A stretch of 7,975 nt of DNA from an uncultured Lachnospiraceae bacterium (GTDB lineage Bacteria; Bacillota; Clostridia; Lachnospirales; Lachnospiraceae), in the NCBI GenBank assembly GCA_910588755.1, contig CAJUQZ010000171.1:1-7975 (forward strand), written 5' to 3'. The notes beneath the pieces were generated by a model, which made no database searches, had not been told where the DNA came from, and was given only the letters and a program-made list of their open reading frames with translations. Positions within the stretch are counted from its first letter, which is position 1, and each line of letters starts with the position of its first letter. This document shows, one piece after another, positions 1-6,638 of this stretch. Both the position numbers and the translations under genes were made by a program.

Positions 1-40
1 ACGCACATCTGGCAGAAAGCAATTTTCAAACACGCTCTAG

Positions 41-100
41 GGGAATCTTATGACAGAAAAAGGCATGTGGAATGCAGGAGGGAATCTTATGACGGAAAAA
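41..100 (+). repeat. Direct repeat duplicating the maa start region
   Basis: Bases 41-61 and 80-100 are 21-bp direct repeats with one mismatch (A/G at the fifteenth base), offset by 39 bp. Each copy holds GGGAATCTTATGAC followed by GAAAAA, so each carries a start codon and encodes MTEK. Because 39 is thirteen codons, the upstream ATG at 50 is in frame with the gene. Only the second copy has a full AGGAGGG (76-82) before it; the first has AGGGG (39-43). Confidence 0.85.
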
Positions 101-670
101 GAGAAAATGCTGGCGGGGCAGTTATATGACCCGGGTGACAAGGAGTTAAGCGACATGCGGCTGAATGCAAGGAGACTTGCCCGCAGATACAACAGCACTG
201 ACGAAGATCATATAGAAGAATTGCAGACGATACTGGAGGAATTGGTTCCTAACAGGGGAAAGGACACTTTTTTCCAGGCGCCTGTCCATTTTGACTACGG
301 ATGCTTTACCACATTTGGGGAAGGAAGCGGGACGAATTTTAACTTTGTGGCGTTGGACTGCTGTCCCATCACAGTCGGGGATCATGTTTTCTTCGGGCCA
401 AACTGCACGCTGGCGACGCCGATGCACCCACTCTGCCCGCAGGAAAGGAATCTGTATCTCGAGTATGCAAAACCCATTGTGATCGGCAATGACTGCTGGA
501 TTGCCTCAAACGTGACAGTCTGCGGCGGGGTTACGATTGGCGATGGCTGTGTCATTGGCGCGGGAAGTGTTGTCACCCGGGATATCCCGCCGCATTCCCT
601 GGCGGCAGGCAATCCCTGCAGGGTGATCCGGCGGATTACCGATGCGGATTTGATGGGGATATTAGACTGA
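89..670 (+). CDS. maa: Maltose/galactoside-type sugar O-acetyltransferase, 193 aa
   Basis: Cytoplasmic enzyme of the LacA/Maa family, which moves an acetyl group from acetyl-CoA to a sugar hydroxyl (maltose, glucose or galactosides). The N-terminal Mac domain occupies about residues 1-57 (MTEKEKMLAGQLYDP, then helical). A left-handed beta-helix of hexapeptide repeats follows at about 65-185, including ITVGDHVFFGPN, IVIGNDCWIASN, VTIGDGCVIGAGSVV and the family-typical end AAGNPCRVIR. His113 in ATPMHP aligns with catalytic His115 of E. coli LacA. Length is normal for the family. I chose the ATG at 89 because AGGAGGG lies six bases upstream and the protein then begins as Maa proteins do; an in-frame ATG at 50 has a weaker site. 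The gene stands alone, convergent with carB. Exact sugar substrate cannot be read from the sequence. Confidence 0.93.
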   Translation: MTEKEKMLAGQLYDPGDKELSDMRLNARRLARRYNSTDEDHIEELQTILEELVPNRGKDTFFQAPVHFDYGCFTTFGEGSGTNFNFVALDCCPITVGDHVFFGPNCTLATPMHPLCPQERNLYLEYAKPIVIGNDCWIASNVTVCGGVTIGDGCVIGAGSVVTRDIPPHSLAAGNPCRVIRRITDADLMGILD

Positions 671-691
671 ATAATCTATATCTATTAAATG

Positions 692-712
692 GGGCTGCCA
701 TCATGGCAGCCC
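692..712. terminator. Probable shared terminator hairpin between convergent maa and carB
   Basis: A perfect 9-bp GC-rich stem, GGGCTGCCA and TGGCAGCCC, encloses the three-base loop TCA. It starts 22 bases after the maa stop and about 35 bases beyond the carB stop on the other strand. The downstream tracts are only moderately T-rich on either strand (TGTTTGCT on plus, CATTTAATAG on minus). I read it as a bidirectional intrinsic terminator of modest U-tract quality. Confidence 0.75.
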
Positions 713-736
713 TGTTTGCTATCAGATTTTATCCTT

Positions 737-757
737 GGGAACTGTTTTATAGTTCCC
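737..757. other. Inverted repeat around the carB stop codon
   Basis: GGGAACT (737-743) and AGTTCCC (751-757) form a 7-bp stem with a 7-base loop. The carB stop codon (747-749) lies in the loop. Neither strand has a T-tract directly after the stem, so this is not a classical terminator; it may be a 3'-end stabilising hairpin or chance. Confidence 0.4.
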
Positions 758-3700
758 TGATCTCACTGTGAAGCTGCTGCAGGGATTTGACATCCGCGTT
801 GCCGTGTTTCTGCACGTACAGGATGCCTTTTGCGGTAGCCCTTGCCCCGGCGATGGTAGTCATATAAGGGATTCGGGCCTTGATCGCAGCCTTTCTGAGA
901 TAGCTGTCGTCGTGGATGCTGTCCTTGCCGACGGGTGAGTTTACAATCAGGTCGATTTTGCCGTTTGTGATCAGGTCGAGAATATTTGGGCGGCCCTCAT
1001 GGAGTTTTTTCACTGGCTCCGCGTCGATTCCCGCCTCCGTGATCAGCTTGTATGTTCCCTGGGTTGCGAGAATCTCAAATCCGGCATCGTGGAACAGCTG
1101 CGCGATCTCGATTACCTCCGGCTTGTCCTTGCCGTTGACGGAGATCAGTACCGTGCCGCCGAGCGGCAGCTGTGTCTGGGTGGCCTCCTGCGCTTTGTAG
1201 AACGCCTCGCCGTAGTAGGGCGAGAGGCCGAGCACTTCGCCGGTCGAGCGCATCTCCGGTCCGAGGATCGGATCAACCTCCGGGAACATGTTGAACGGGA
1301 AGACGGCCTCCTTCACGCCGTAGTACGGAATGGCCTTCTCCTTTAAGTCCGGTACGGGAGAGGGGCGCGAGGTAATCTCCGAGGTGATGATATCGGTGGC
1401 AAGCGGCACCATACGGATATTGCACACTTTGGAGACAAGCGGCACGGTGCGTGATGCGCGCGGGTTTGCCTCGAGCACGTACACTTTGCCTTTTTCGATT
1501 GCGTACTGCATGTTCATCAGACCTTTGACGTGCATCTCCTCCGCGATTTTTTTCGTGTATTCCTTGATTGTGGCGACGTTTTCCGCGCTGATGTGCACGC
1601 TCGGGATAATGCAGGCGGAGTCGCCGGAGTGGACGCCCGCAAGCTCTATATGCTCCATGACAGCGGGGACAAAGGCGTGCGTGCCGTCGCTGATGGCGTC
1701 CGCCTCACATTCCAGCGCATGGTTTAAAAAGCGGTCGATCAGAATGGGTCTGTCCGGAGTCACACCGACGGCGGCATTCATGTAGCCTGCCATACTCTCG
1801 TCGTCGTACACGACCTCCATACCGCGTCCTCCTAATACATAGGACGGTCGAACCATAACAGGGTAGCCGATTTTTTTGGCAATTTCAAGTGCTTCCTCGA
1901 CAGTGGTGGCCATGCCGGCTTCCGGCATCGGGATTCCAAGCTTGTCCATCATGGAGCGGAACTGGTCGCGGTCCTCCGCAAGATCGATCACAGCAGGCGG
2001 TGTGCCGAGGATTTTCACACCGTTTTTCTCGAGCTGTGATGCGAGGTTGAGCGGTGTCTGGCCGCCAAACTGCGCGATGACGCCGAGCGGCTTTTCCTTG
2101 TGGTAGATGCTGAGCACATCTTCGAGCGTGAGCGGTTCGAAGTAGAGCTTGTCGGAGGTATCGTAGTCTGTTGATACCGTCTCGGGATTGCAGTTTACGA
2201 TGATGGTCTCAAAGCCAAGCTCCTTTAAGGCCAGCGAGGCGTGAACACAGCAGTAGTCAAATTCGATGCCCTGGCCGATTCTGTTTGGTCCGCCGCCGAG
2301 TATCATGACCTTTGGTTTGTCTGTACGGACGGGGTTTTTGTCCTGGACAGTCCCTTCGGCCATTGCATTGTAGGTGGAGTAGTAGTATGCGCTGTCAGGC
2401 GTGCCGCTGACATGGACGCCCTCCCAGGCTTCCTCCACGCCAAGCTCGATCCGTCTATTCCGGATTGTCTCCTCTGGAATCTCCAGGATCTGGCTCAAAT
2501 ATTTGTCTGAAAAGCCGTTTTTCTTGGCTGAAATGAGCGCTTCGTCAGGCGGCAGAGCGCCTTTATGGCAGACGAGCGCTTCCTCCTCCTCGACGAGTTC
2601 CTGCATCTGCTTTACAAAATAGTGTTTTACCTTGGTGATATCAAAGATCTCATCGACAGTCGCGCCCTTGCGCAGTGCCTCATACATGATAAAATGGCGG
2701 TCGCTTGATGGGTGCGCGAGCATGAGCAGGAGTTCTTCTTTTGTTTTGGTATCATAGTCCTTTGCGTGTCCGAGCCCGTATCTGCCGGTCTCGAGGCTTC
2801 GGATCGCCTTCTGGAACGCTTCTTTATAAGTTTTTCCGATGCTCATAACCTCACCGACAGCGCGCATCTGTGTGCCGAGCTTGTCCTCCACGCCCTTGAA
2901 TTTCTCAAAGGCCCAGCGAGCGAACTTGATCACGATATAGTCGCCGTCGGGAACGTATTTGTCCAGCGTGCCGTATTTGCCGCACTCGATGTCCTTGAGC
3001 GTCAGCCCGGCCGCGAGCATGGCTGAGACGAGCGCGATCGGGAAGCCGGTCGCTTTGGAGGCCAGCGCGGAGGAGCGGGAGGTCCTGGGGTTGATCTCAA
3101 TAACGACGACGCGGTCGGTGACGGGATCGTGTGCAAACTGCACGTTGGTGCCGCCGATTACCTTGACGGAATCCACGATGCGGTACGCCTGTTCCTGCAG
3201 CCGTTTCTGGAGCGCCTCTGAGATCGTGAGCATGGGGGCGGAGCAGAAGGAGTCGCCTGTATGGGTTCCAAGAGGATCGATGTTTTCGATAAAGCAGACG
3301 GTAATCATATTGCCCTCGGCATCGCGCACGATCTCGAGCTCAAGCTCCTCCCAGCCAAGGATCGACTCCTCGACGAGCACCTGTCCGACGAGGCTTGCCT
3401 GCAGGCCGCGCGCGCAGACGGTCTTTAACTCTTCCTTATTATAGACGAGTCCGCCGCCTGCGCCGCCCATCGTGTAGGCGGGGCGCAGTACGACGGGGTA
3501 GCCGAGCCTGTCCGCGATGGCAAGCGCTTCCTCGACGCTGTAGGAGACTTCGCTTCTGGCCATCTCGATGCCGATGGCGTCCATCGATTTCTTGAACTCG
3601 ATGCGGTCCTCGCCGCGCTCGATGGCATCCACCTGCACGCCAATTACCTGTACGTGGTATTTGTCAAGAATGCCCTCCTTGGCAAGCTCGGAACAGAGGT

Positions 3701-3989
3701 TTAGGCCGGACTGGCCTCCGAGGTTTGGAAGAAGTGCGTCTGGGCGCTCTTTTGCAATGATCTGCTCTAAGCGGCGGACATTTAAGGGTTCGATATAAGT
3801 GACATCTGCGATCTCGGGATCGGTCATGATGGTCGCTGGGTTCGAGTTGACGAGCACGATCTCATATCCAAGTTTGCGGAGCGCTTTGCACGCCTGTGTT
3901 CCGGAATAGTCAAATTCACATGCCTGTCCGATGATAATTGGACCGGAACCGATGATCAGGACTTTGTTGATATCATTTCTTTTCGGCAT
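747..3989 (-). CDS. carB: Carbamoyl-phosphate synthase large subunit, 1080 aa
   Basis: Makes carbamoyl phosphate from bicarbonate, two ATP and ammonia, the ammonia being tunnelled from the glutaminase subunit CarA; the product feeds pyrimidine and arginine synthesis. The expected duplicated architecture is complete. The first ATP-grasp half (about 1-400) carries IGQACEFDYSGTQACKAL and MGGAGGG. A linker/oligomerisation region follows (about 400-550). The second half (about 555-935) carries IGQGIEFDYCCVHASLAL and LGGRGM. The C-terminal MGS-like allosteric domain (about 945-1080) has ATQGT (976-980), VKKLHEGRPNI and NSPVGKD (1017-1023). Length matches E. coli CarB (1073). The start MPKRNDINKV is preceded by GGAGG six bases upstream; 24 further in-frame upstream codons lack homology. 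It follows iorB on the same strand with a 107-base gap. No carA lies next to it. Confidence 0.97.
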   Translation of the reverse strand: MPKRNDINKVLIIGSGPIIIGQACEFDYSGTQACKALRKLGYEIVLVNSNPATIMTDPEIADVTYIEPLNVRRLEQIIAKERPDALLPNLGGQSGLNLCSELAKEGILDKYHVQVIGVQVDAIERGEDRIEFKKSMDAIGIEMARSEVSYSVEEALAIADRLGYPVVLRPAYTMGGAGGGLVYNKEELKTVCARGLQASLVGQVLVEESILGWEELELEIVRDAEGNMITVCFIENIDPLGTHTGDSFCSAPMLTISEALQKRLQEQAYRIVDSVKVIGGTNVQFAHDPVTDRVVVIEINPRTSRSSALASKATGFPIALVSAMLAAGLTLKDIECGKYGTLDKYVPDGDYIVIKFARWAFEKFKGVEDKLGTQMRAVGEVMSIGKTYKEAFQKAIRSLETGRYGLGHAKDYDTKTKEELLLMLAHPSSDRHFIMYEALRKGATVDEIFDITKVKHYFVKQMQELVEEEEALVCHKGALPPDEALISAKKNGFSDKYLSQILEIPEETIRNRRIELGVEEAWEGVHVSGTPDSAYYYSTYNAMAEGTVQDKNPVRTDKPKVMILGGGPNRIGQGIEFDYCCVHASLALKELGFETIIVNCNPETVSTDYDTSDKLYFEPLTLEDVLSIYHKEKPLGVIAQFGGQTPLNLASQLEKNGVKILGTPPAVIDLAEDRDQFRSMMDKLGIPMPEAGMATTVEEALEIAKKIGYPVMVRPSYVLGGRGMEVVYDDESMAGYMNAAVGVTPDRPILIDRFLNHALECEADAISDGTHAFVPAVMEHIELAGVHSGDSACIIPSVHISAENVATIKEYTKKIAEEMHVKGLMNMQYAIEKGKVYVLEANPRASRTVPLVSKVCNIRMVPLATDIITSEITSRPSPVPDLKEKAIPYYGVKEAVFPFNMFPEVDPILGPEMRSTGEVLGLSPYYGEAFYKAQEATQTQLPLGGTVLISVNGKDKPEVIEIAQLFHDAGFEILATQGTYKLITEAGIDAEPVKKLHEGRPNILDLITNGKIDLIVNSPVGKDSIHDDSYLRKAAIKARIPYMTTIAGARATAKGILYVQKHGNADVKSLQQLHSEIREL

Positions 3990-4049
3990 AATAAACCTCC
4001 ATTTGTAAAATATAGCAACAGTAAAACGTAATAGTAATACGAAAGACCC

Positions 4050-4091
4050 GGGAGAACGCAACGCGCTCTCCCAATCGCCGCCGTCAGGCGG
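4050..4091 (-). other. Two hairpins in the iorB-carB gap; possible attenuator or weak terminator
   Basis: In minus-strand RNA order, directly after the iorB stop, comes a 5-bp all-GC stem, CCGCC and GGCGG with loop TGAC (plus-strand 4078-4091). Next is a 10-bp stem, GGGAGAGCGC and GCGTTCTCCC with loop GTT and one G-U pair (4050-4072). The sequence after it, GGGTCTTTCGT, is only partly U-rich, so full termination is doubtful. It could lower read-through into carB or act as an mRNA end or processing hairpin. I do not see the conserved PyrR-binding sequence that controls many Firmicute pyr genes. Confidence 0.45.
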
Positions 4092-4096
4092 TAATT

Positions 4097-4666
4097 TTAC
4101 ATCGCGTAGCCGGCTTCAAACGCGGCCTTGTTGATCTCGACGGTCTTTGGCGGCACGGTGGCCTCTATGACCTCGAGCCACTGCTCTTTTGCAAAATCCA
4201 TGCGCTTTGCCGCGACACCGACGATGATCGTGTTGAACACCTTGGCGTTTCCGAGCCTTTTTGCCTCCTCCAGGGCATCGACGGCAACCACGTTGTAGTC
4301 TTTTTTCAGGTTTTCAATAATATTTTCAGGATACTGCGCGGCGCCTGTCACGACAGTGATCGGATCGATCCGCTGGTCGTTTACGATGATGACGCCGTCC
4401 TTTTTCAGAAAATGGGCATAGCGCAGCGCTTCTAGCCGTTCAAAAGCGATCAGCACGTCCGCCTGTCCTTCCTCCACGATGGGTTCCGCGACAGCATCGC
4501 CGTAGCGCACGAACGTGACGACGCTCCCGCCGCGCTGCGCCATGCCGTGCACCTCGGAGAGCTTTACGTCATAGCCTGCCTTTGTGATGATGCCGCCAAG
4601 GATACGGCTTGTGAGCAGCGTACCCTGACCGCCCACACCTACTATCATGATATTTTTTGTTGTCAT
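4097..4666 (-). CDS. iorB: Indolepyruvate:ferredoxin oxidoreductase beta subunit, 189 aa
   Basis: The smaller subunit of the cytoplasmic oxygen-sensitive enzyme that converts aryl-pyruvates and CoA to aryl-acetyl-CoA, CO2 and reduced ferredoxin. It is a single 2-oxoacid:acceptor oxidoreductase gamma-type domain. Recognisable motifs are the N-terminal glycine-rich GVGGQG (10-15) and SEVHGMAQRGGSV (37-49), both typical of IorB, and FNTIIVGVAAK (144-154). Length is normal. The ATG is supported by GGAGG (plus-strand CCTCC at 4679-4683), although the 12-base spacing is longer than usual. It lies 79 bases after the iorA stop, co-directional, as expected for subunits made together. Part of that gap is a copy of the iorA 3' end. 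Confidence 0.93.
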   Translation of the reverse strand: MTTKNIMIVGVGGQGTLLTSRILGGIITKAGYDVKLSEVHGMAQRGGSVVTFVRYGDAVAEPIVEEGQADVLIAFERLEALRYAHFLKKDGVIIVNDQRIDPITVVTGAAQYPENIIENLKKDYNVVAVDALEEAKRLGNAKVFNTIIVGVAAKRMDFAKEQWLEVIEATVPPKTVEINKAAFEAGYAM

Positions 4667-4697
4667 TATGTATAGATACCTCCATTTTCGTTGAATC

Positions 4698-4772
4698 GTC
4701 TGCCGTTTTATTCCACGCGCTTAATCGCGACAAAGGTCTGCCGCTTTATTCCACGCGCTCGATCGCGTCAAA
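4698..4772 (-). repeat. Imperfect tandem duplication of the iorA 3' end
   Basis: Two 37-bp copies, 4698-4734 and 4736-4772, differ at four positions (33/37 identical), with a period of 38 bp. The right copy holds the last codons of iorA, FDAIERVE plus TAA. The left copy, beyond the stop, still reads FVAIKRVE plus TAA in another frame. It is therefore a remnant of coding sequence in the iorA-iorB gap. Confidence 0.9.
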
Positions 4773-6482
4773 TTTGCAGCGTTTCATGCACAGACCGCAT
4801 CCGTTACACAGGGTGTCGTCGATCGTGACTGTCCCGTCCTCGTTTCTGGTGAGGGCAGGGCAGCCGGGAACGAGGCACATGCCGCATTTTTTGCATTTCT
4901 CAGGAATGGCGACGCACTTTGCCCTGGTGGCCTGCGACTTTAGGAGTGCACAGGGAGCGCAGACGATGATGACAGAGACTTCGTCGCGCGCAACTTCGCG
5001 TTTTACAACCGCTTCAAGCGCGTCGATGTCAAAGGCATCGACTTCGTAAACATGTTCGACACCAATCGCTTTGCACAGGTGGTAGAGGCTGATTGCCTTG
5101 GTTTCCTTGCCGTTTAGCATCTTTCCGGTGGCGGCGTGATCCTGGTGTCCTGTCATGCCGGTGGTGGAGTTGTCGAGAATCATCACGGTTCCGGTGGACT
5201 GGTTGTATACCATGTTCATCAGGGAGTTGACGCCTGTGTGGAGGAACGTGGAGTCCCCGATCAGCGCAACCCAGTTCTTGATATAATCCTTGCCTTTTGC
5301 CTTCTCCATGCCGTGCAGCGTGGAAATGGAAGCGCCCATACAGACTGTCGTGTCGATGACATTCAGCGGAGCGACAGCGCCGAGTGTATAGCACCCGATA
5401 TCGCCGGCACCGTGAATGCCGAGTTTTTTCAGGACGGAAAACGTACTTCTGTGCGGGCAGCCGGGACAGAGGATTGGCGGTCTTGCCGGAACCTGTGCGG
5501 GCGCGGCGGTCTCGATTTTCATGCCAAGGACGCGCTCGCGGATCATGTTGGCGCTGTACTCGCCCTGCAAGGTAAAGAGCTCTTTGCCGATACAGTCGAT
5601 GCCCCAGGATTTGACCTGCTCCTCGATCAGCGGTTCAAGCTCCTCGAAGATGTAGAGCTTGTCCACTTTGGAGGCAAACTCTTCGATCAGCTTTCGCGGC
5701 AGCGGATGCACGAGGCCAAGCTTCAGGACGCTGGCATCTGGCATCGCCTCCGCGACGTATGTATAGGGAATACCGCTGGTGATAAAGCCAACGGAGGTGT
5801 CTTTATAAATCGCCTTGTTGATCGCAAAGCCGCAGGCGTCCTCCGCCATCTGTTTCAGGCGGTTTTCCACATGTATGTGGCGTCCCTTGGCGTTTGCGGG
5901 CATCATGACATGCTTTGCGGCGCTGCGCTCGTAGGGCTTATCGGGTATCTCCTGCCGCGCTTCAAGGGTAACAGGCCCCTGCGAGTGAGCAAGCCTTGTC
6001 GTGGTTCTTATCATAACGGGTGTATCGTATCGTTCGCTGTACTCGAAGGCAAGCTTTGTGAAGTCCTTGGCCTCCTGCGAGTCGGATGGCTCGAGCACGG
6101 GAACCTGCGCCACGCGCGCCACGCAGCGGGAGTCCTGCTCATTTTGCGACGAGTAGAGGCCGGGATCGTCCGCCGCCGCAAGGACGAGTCCGCCGTTTGC
6201 CCCGATATAGGACACCGTGTAGAGCGGATCGCTCGCCACGTTGACGCCGACCATTTTCATGGATGCCATCGCGCGCACGCCGCTGATTGATGCGCCGATT
6301 GCGACTTCCATCGCAACCTTTTCATTCGGCGCCCACTCTGCGTAGATTTCCGGGTATTTTACAATATTTTCACTGATTTCGGTGCTGGGCGTGCCAGGGT
6401 AGGCGCTGGACACTTTGACACCGGCTTCGTAGGCACCGCGCGCAATCGCCTCGTTGCCTAACATGATTTTTGTTTCGCTCAT
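4746..6482 (-). CDS. iorA: Indolepyruvate:ferredoxin oxidoreductase alpha subunit, 578 aa
   Basis: The large catalytic subunit: it binds thiamine diphosphate and iron-sulfur clusters and decarboxylates indolepyruvate (also phenyl- and hydroxyphenyl-pyruvate) made by transamination of Trp, Phe and Tyr. The pyrimidine-binding/transketolase-like part fills about 1-190 (SSAYPGTPSTEISENI at 25-40). A middle domain follows to about 325. CPGCPHR at 339-345 is a family hallmark. The TPP-binding part at about 360-510 has GDSTFLHTG (409-417) and the metal-ligand region LDNSTTGMTGHQDH (436-449). The C-terminus is a two-cluster ferredoxin domain: Cys530, 533, 536, 541 in CKKCGMCLVPGCPAL and Cys559, 562, 565, 569 in CNGCGLCMKRC. 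All eight cluster cysteines are present, so it looks functional. The Shine-Dalgarno GAAAGGA lies eight bases before the ATG. A promoter and terminator-like leader precede it. Confidence 0.96.
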   Translation of the reverse strand: MSETKIMLGNEAIARGAYEAGVKVSSAYPGTPSTEISENIVKYPEIYAEWAPNEKVAMEVAIGASISGVRAMASMKMVGVNVASDPLYTVSYIGANGGLVLAAADDPGLYSSQNEQDSRCVARVAQVPVLEPSDSQEAKDFTKLAFEYSERYDTPVMIRTTTRLAHSQGPVTLEARQEIPDKPYERSAAKHVMMPANAKGRHIHVENRLKQMAEDACGFAINKAIYKDTSVGFITSGIPYTYVAEAMPDASVLKLGLVHPLPRKLIEEFASKVDKLYIFEELEPLIEEQVKSWGIDCIGKELFTLQGEYSANMIRERVLGMKIETAAPAQVPARPPILCPGCPHRSTFSVLKKLGIHGAGDIGCYTLGAVAPLNVIDTTVCMGASISTLHGMEKAKGKDYIKNWVALIGDSTFLHTGVNSLMNMVYNQSTGTVMILDNSTTGMTGHQDHAATGKMLNGKETKAISLYHLCKAIGVEHVYEVDAFDIDALEAVVKREVARDEVSVIIVCAPCALLKSQATRAKCVAIPEKCKKCGMCLVPGCPALTRNEDGTVTIDDTLCNGCGLCMKRCKFDAIERVE

Positions 6483-6520
6483 TTGTTGCTTCCTTTCTGT
6501 TGTCGTTTTGCAAATCCTCT

Positions 6521-6557
6521 AAAAAATAACGGCTGTATTTTGCCTGTAGCAGCCGTT
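6521..6557 (-). terminator. Intrinsic-terminator-like hairpin in the iorA 5' leader (candidate attenuator)
   Basis: In minus-strand RNA an 8-bp stem AACGGCTG (6557-6550) and CAGCCGTT (6535-6528) closes a 14-base loop. It is followed at once by A and six U (6527-6521). It lies between a good promoter (6609-6637) and the iorA ATG (6482), so premature termination would cut off iorAB expression. It could also serve as the terminator of the upstream GNAT gene, whose stop is 82 bases before it. Confidence 0.65.
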
Positions 6558-6560
6558 GTT

Positions 6561-6599
6561 GAACAGATTTTCGAAGTCTGGCTGGACTCCGAAAAGTTC
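6561..6599 (-). promoter_or_regulatory. Long leader hairpin upstream of the iorA terminator
   Basis: In minus-strand RNA TTTTCGGAGTC (6595-6585) pairs with GACTTCGAAAA (6578-6568) over 11 bp with one G-U pair, leaving the six-base loop CAGCCA (6584-6579). Four more pairs, GAAC (6599-6596) with GTTC (6564-6561), extend it past a three-base TCT bulge. The loop CAGCC is identical to the first five bases of the terminator's 3' arm and complementary to GGCTG of its 5' arm. No known riboswitch class was recognised. Confidence 0.55.
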
Positions 6600-6608
6600 T
6601 CTATTCAT

Positions 6609-6637
6609 ATGATAGTGAAAAAATAAGGATACGTCAA
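6609..6637 (-). promoter_or_regulatory. Sigma-70 promoter for iorA (iorB-carB)
   Basis: Reading the minus strand, TTGACG (6637-6632) is a five-of-six match to the -35 consensus. A spacer of exactly 17 bases follows, then TATCAT (6614-6609), a five-of-six -10 match. Transcription should begin near 6602, giving a leader of about 120 bases. The -35 box sits directly after the stop codon of the GNAT gene, so iorA does not depend on GNAT transcription. Confidence 0.7.
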
Positions 6638-6638
6638 T

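Noticed and set aside
50..88. maa starting at the ATG at position 50 (206 aa).
   Set aside because: The ATG at 89 has a better ribosome site and matches the usual N-terminus of the family; the extra 13 residues come from a local duplication.
2959..3444. Plus-strand open frames antisense to carB (this and several others between 916 and 3798).
   Set aside because: They lie antisense to the conserved ATP-grasp coding sequence, and the translations are low-complexity Ser/Arg-rich.
3990..4061. A longer carB N-terminus starting 24 codons upstream.
   Set aside because: The extension crosses the intergenic leader and the GGAGG site, is unlike CarB N-termini, and MPKRND with proper spacing is the family-typical start.
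3990..4096. PyrR attenuator upstream of carB.
   Set aside because: The hairpins there do not contain the conserved anti-antiterminator motif recognised by PyrR, and no U-tract terminator follows.
5136..6290. A 384-codon open frame on the plus strand, antisense to iorA.
   Set aside because: It lies wholly inside a clearly real gene on the other strand, its translation is rich in Arg, His and Gly with no recognisable domain, and such antisense frames are common in GC-rich coding DNA.
6483..6602. A known riboswitch or T-box in the iorA leader.
   Set aside because: I found no T-box sequence (such as GGGTGGNACCGCG) and no core of the common riboswitch classes I could compare by eye; a covariance search would settle it.
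6519..6608. A 29-codon frame in the iorA leader rich in Phe and Tyr, ending just after the terminator U-tract, suggestive of a classical leader peptide.
   Set aside because: Its ATG (6608-6606) directly follows the -10 box and lies upstream of the expected transcription start near 6602, and it has no Shine-Dalgarno. Translation is unlikely unless transcription starts further upstream.
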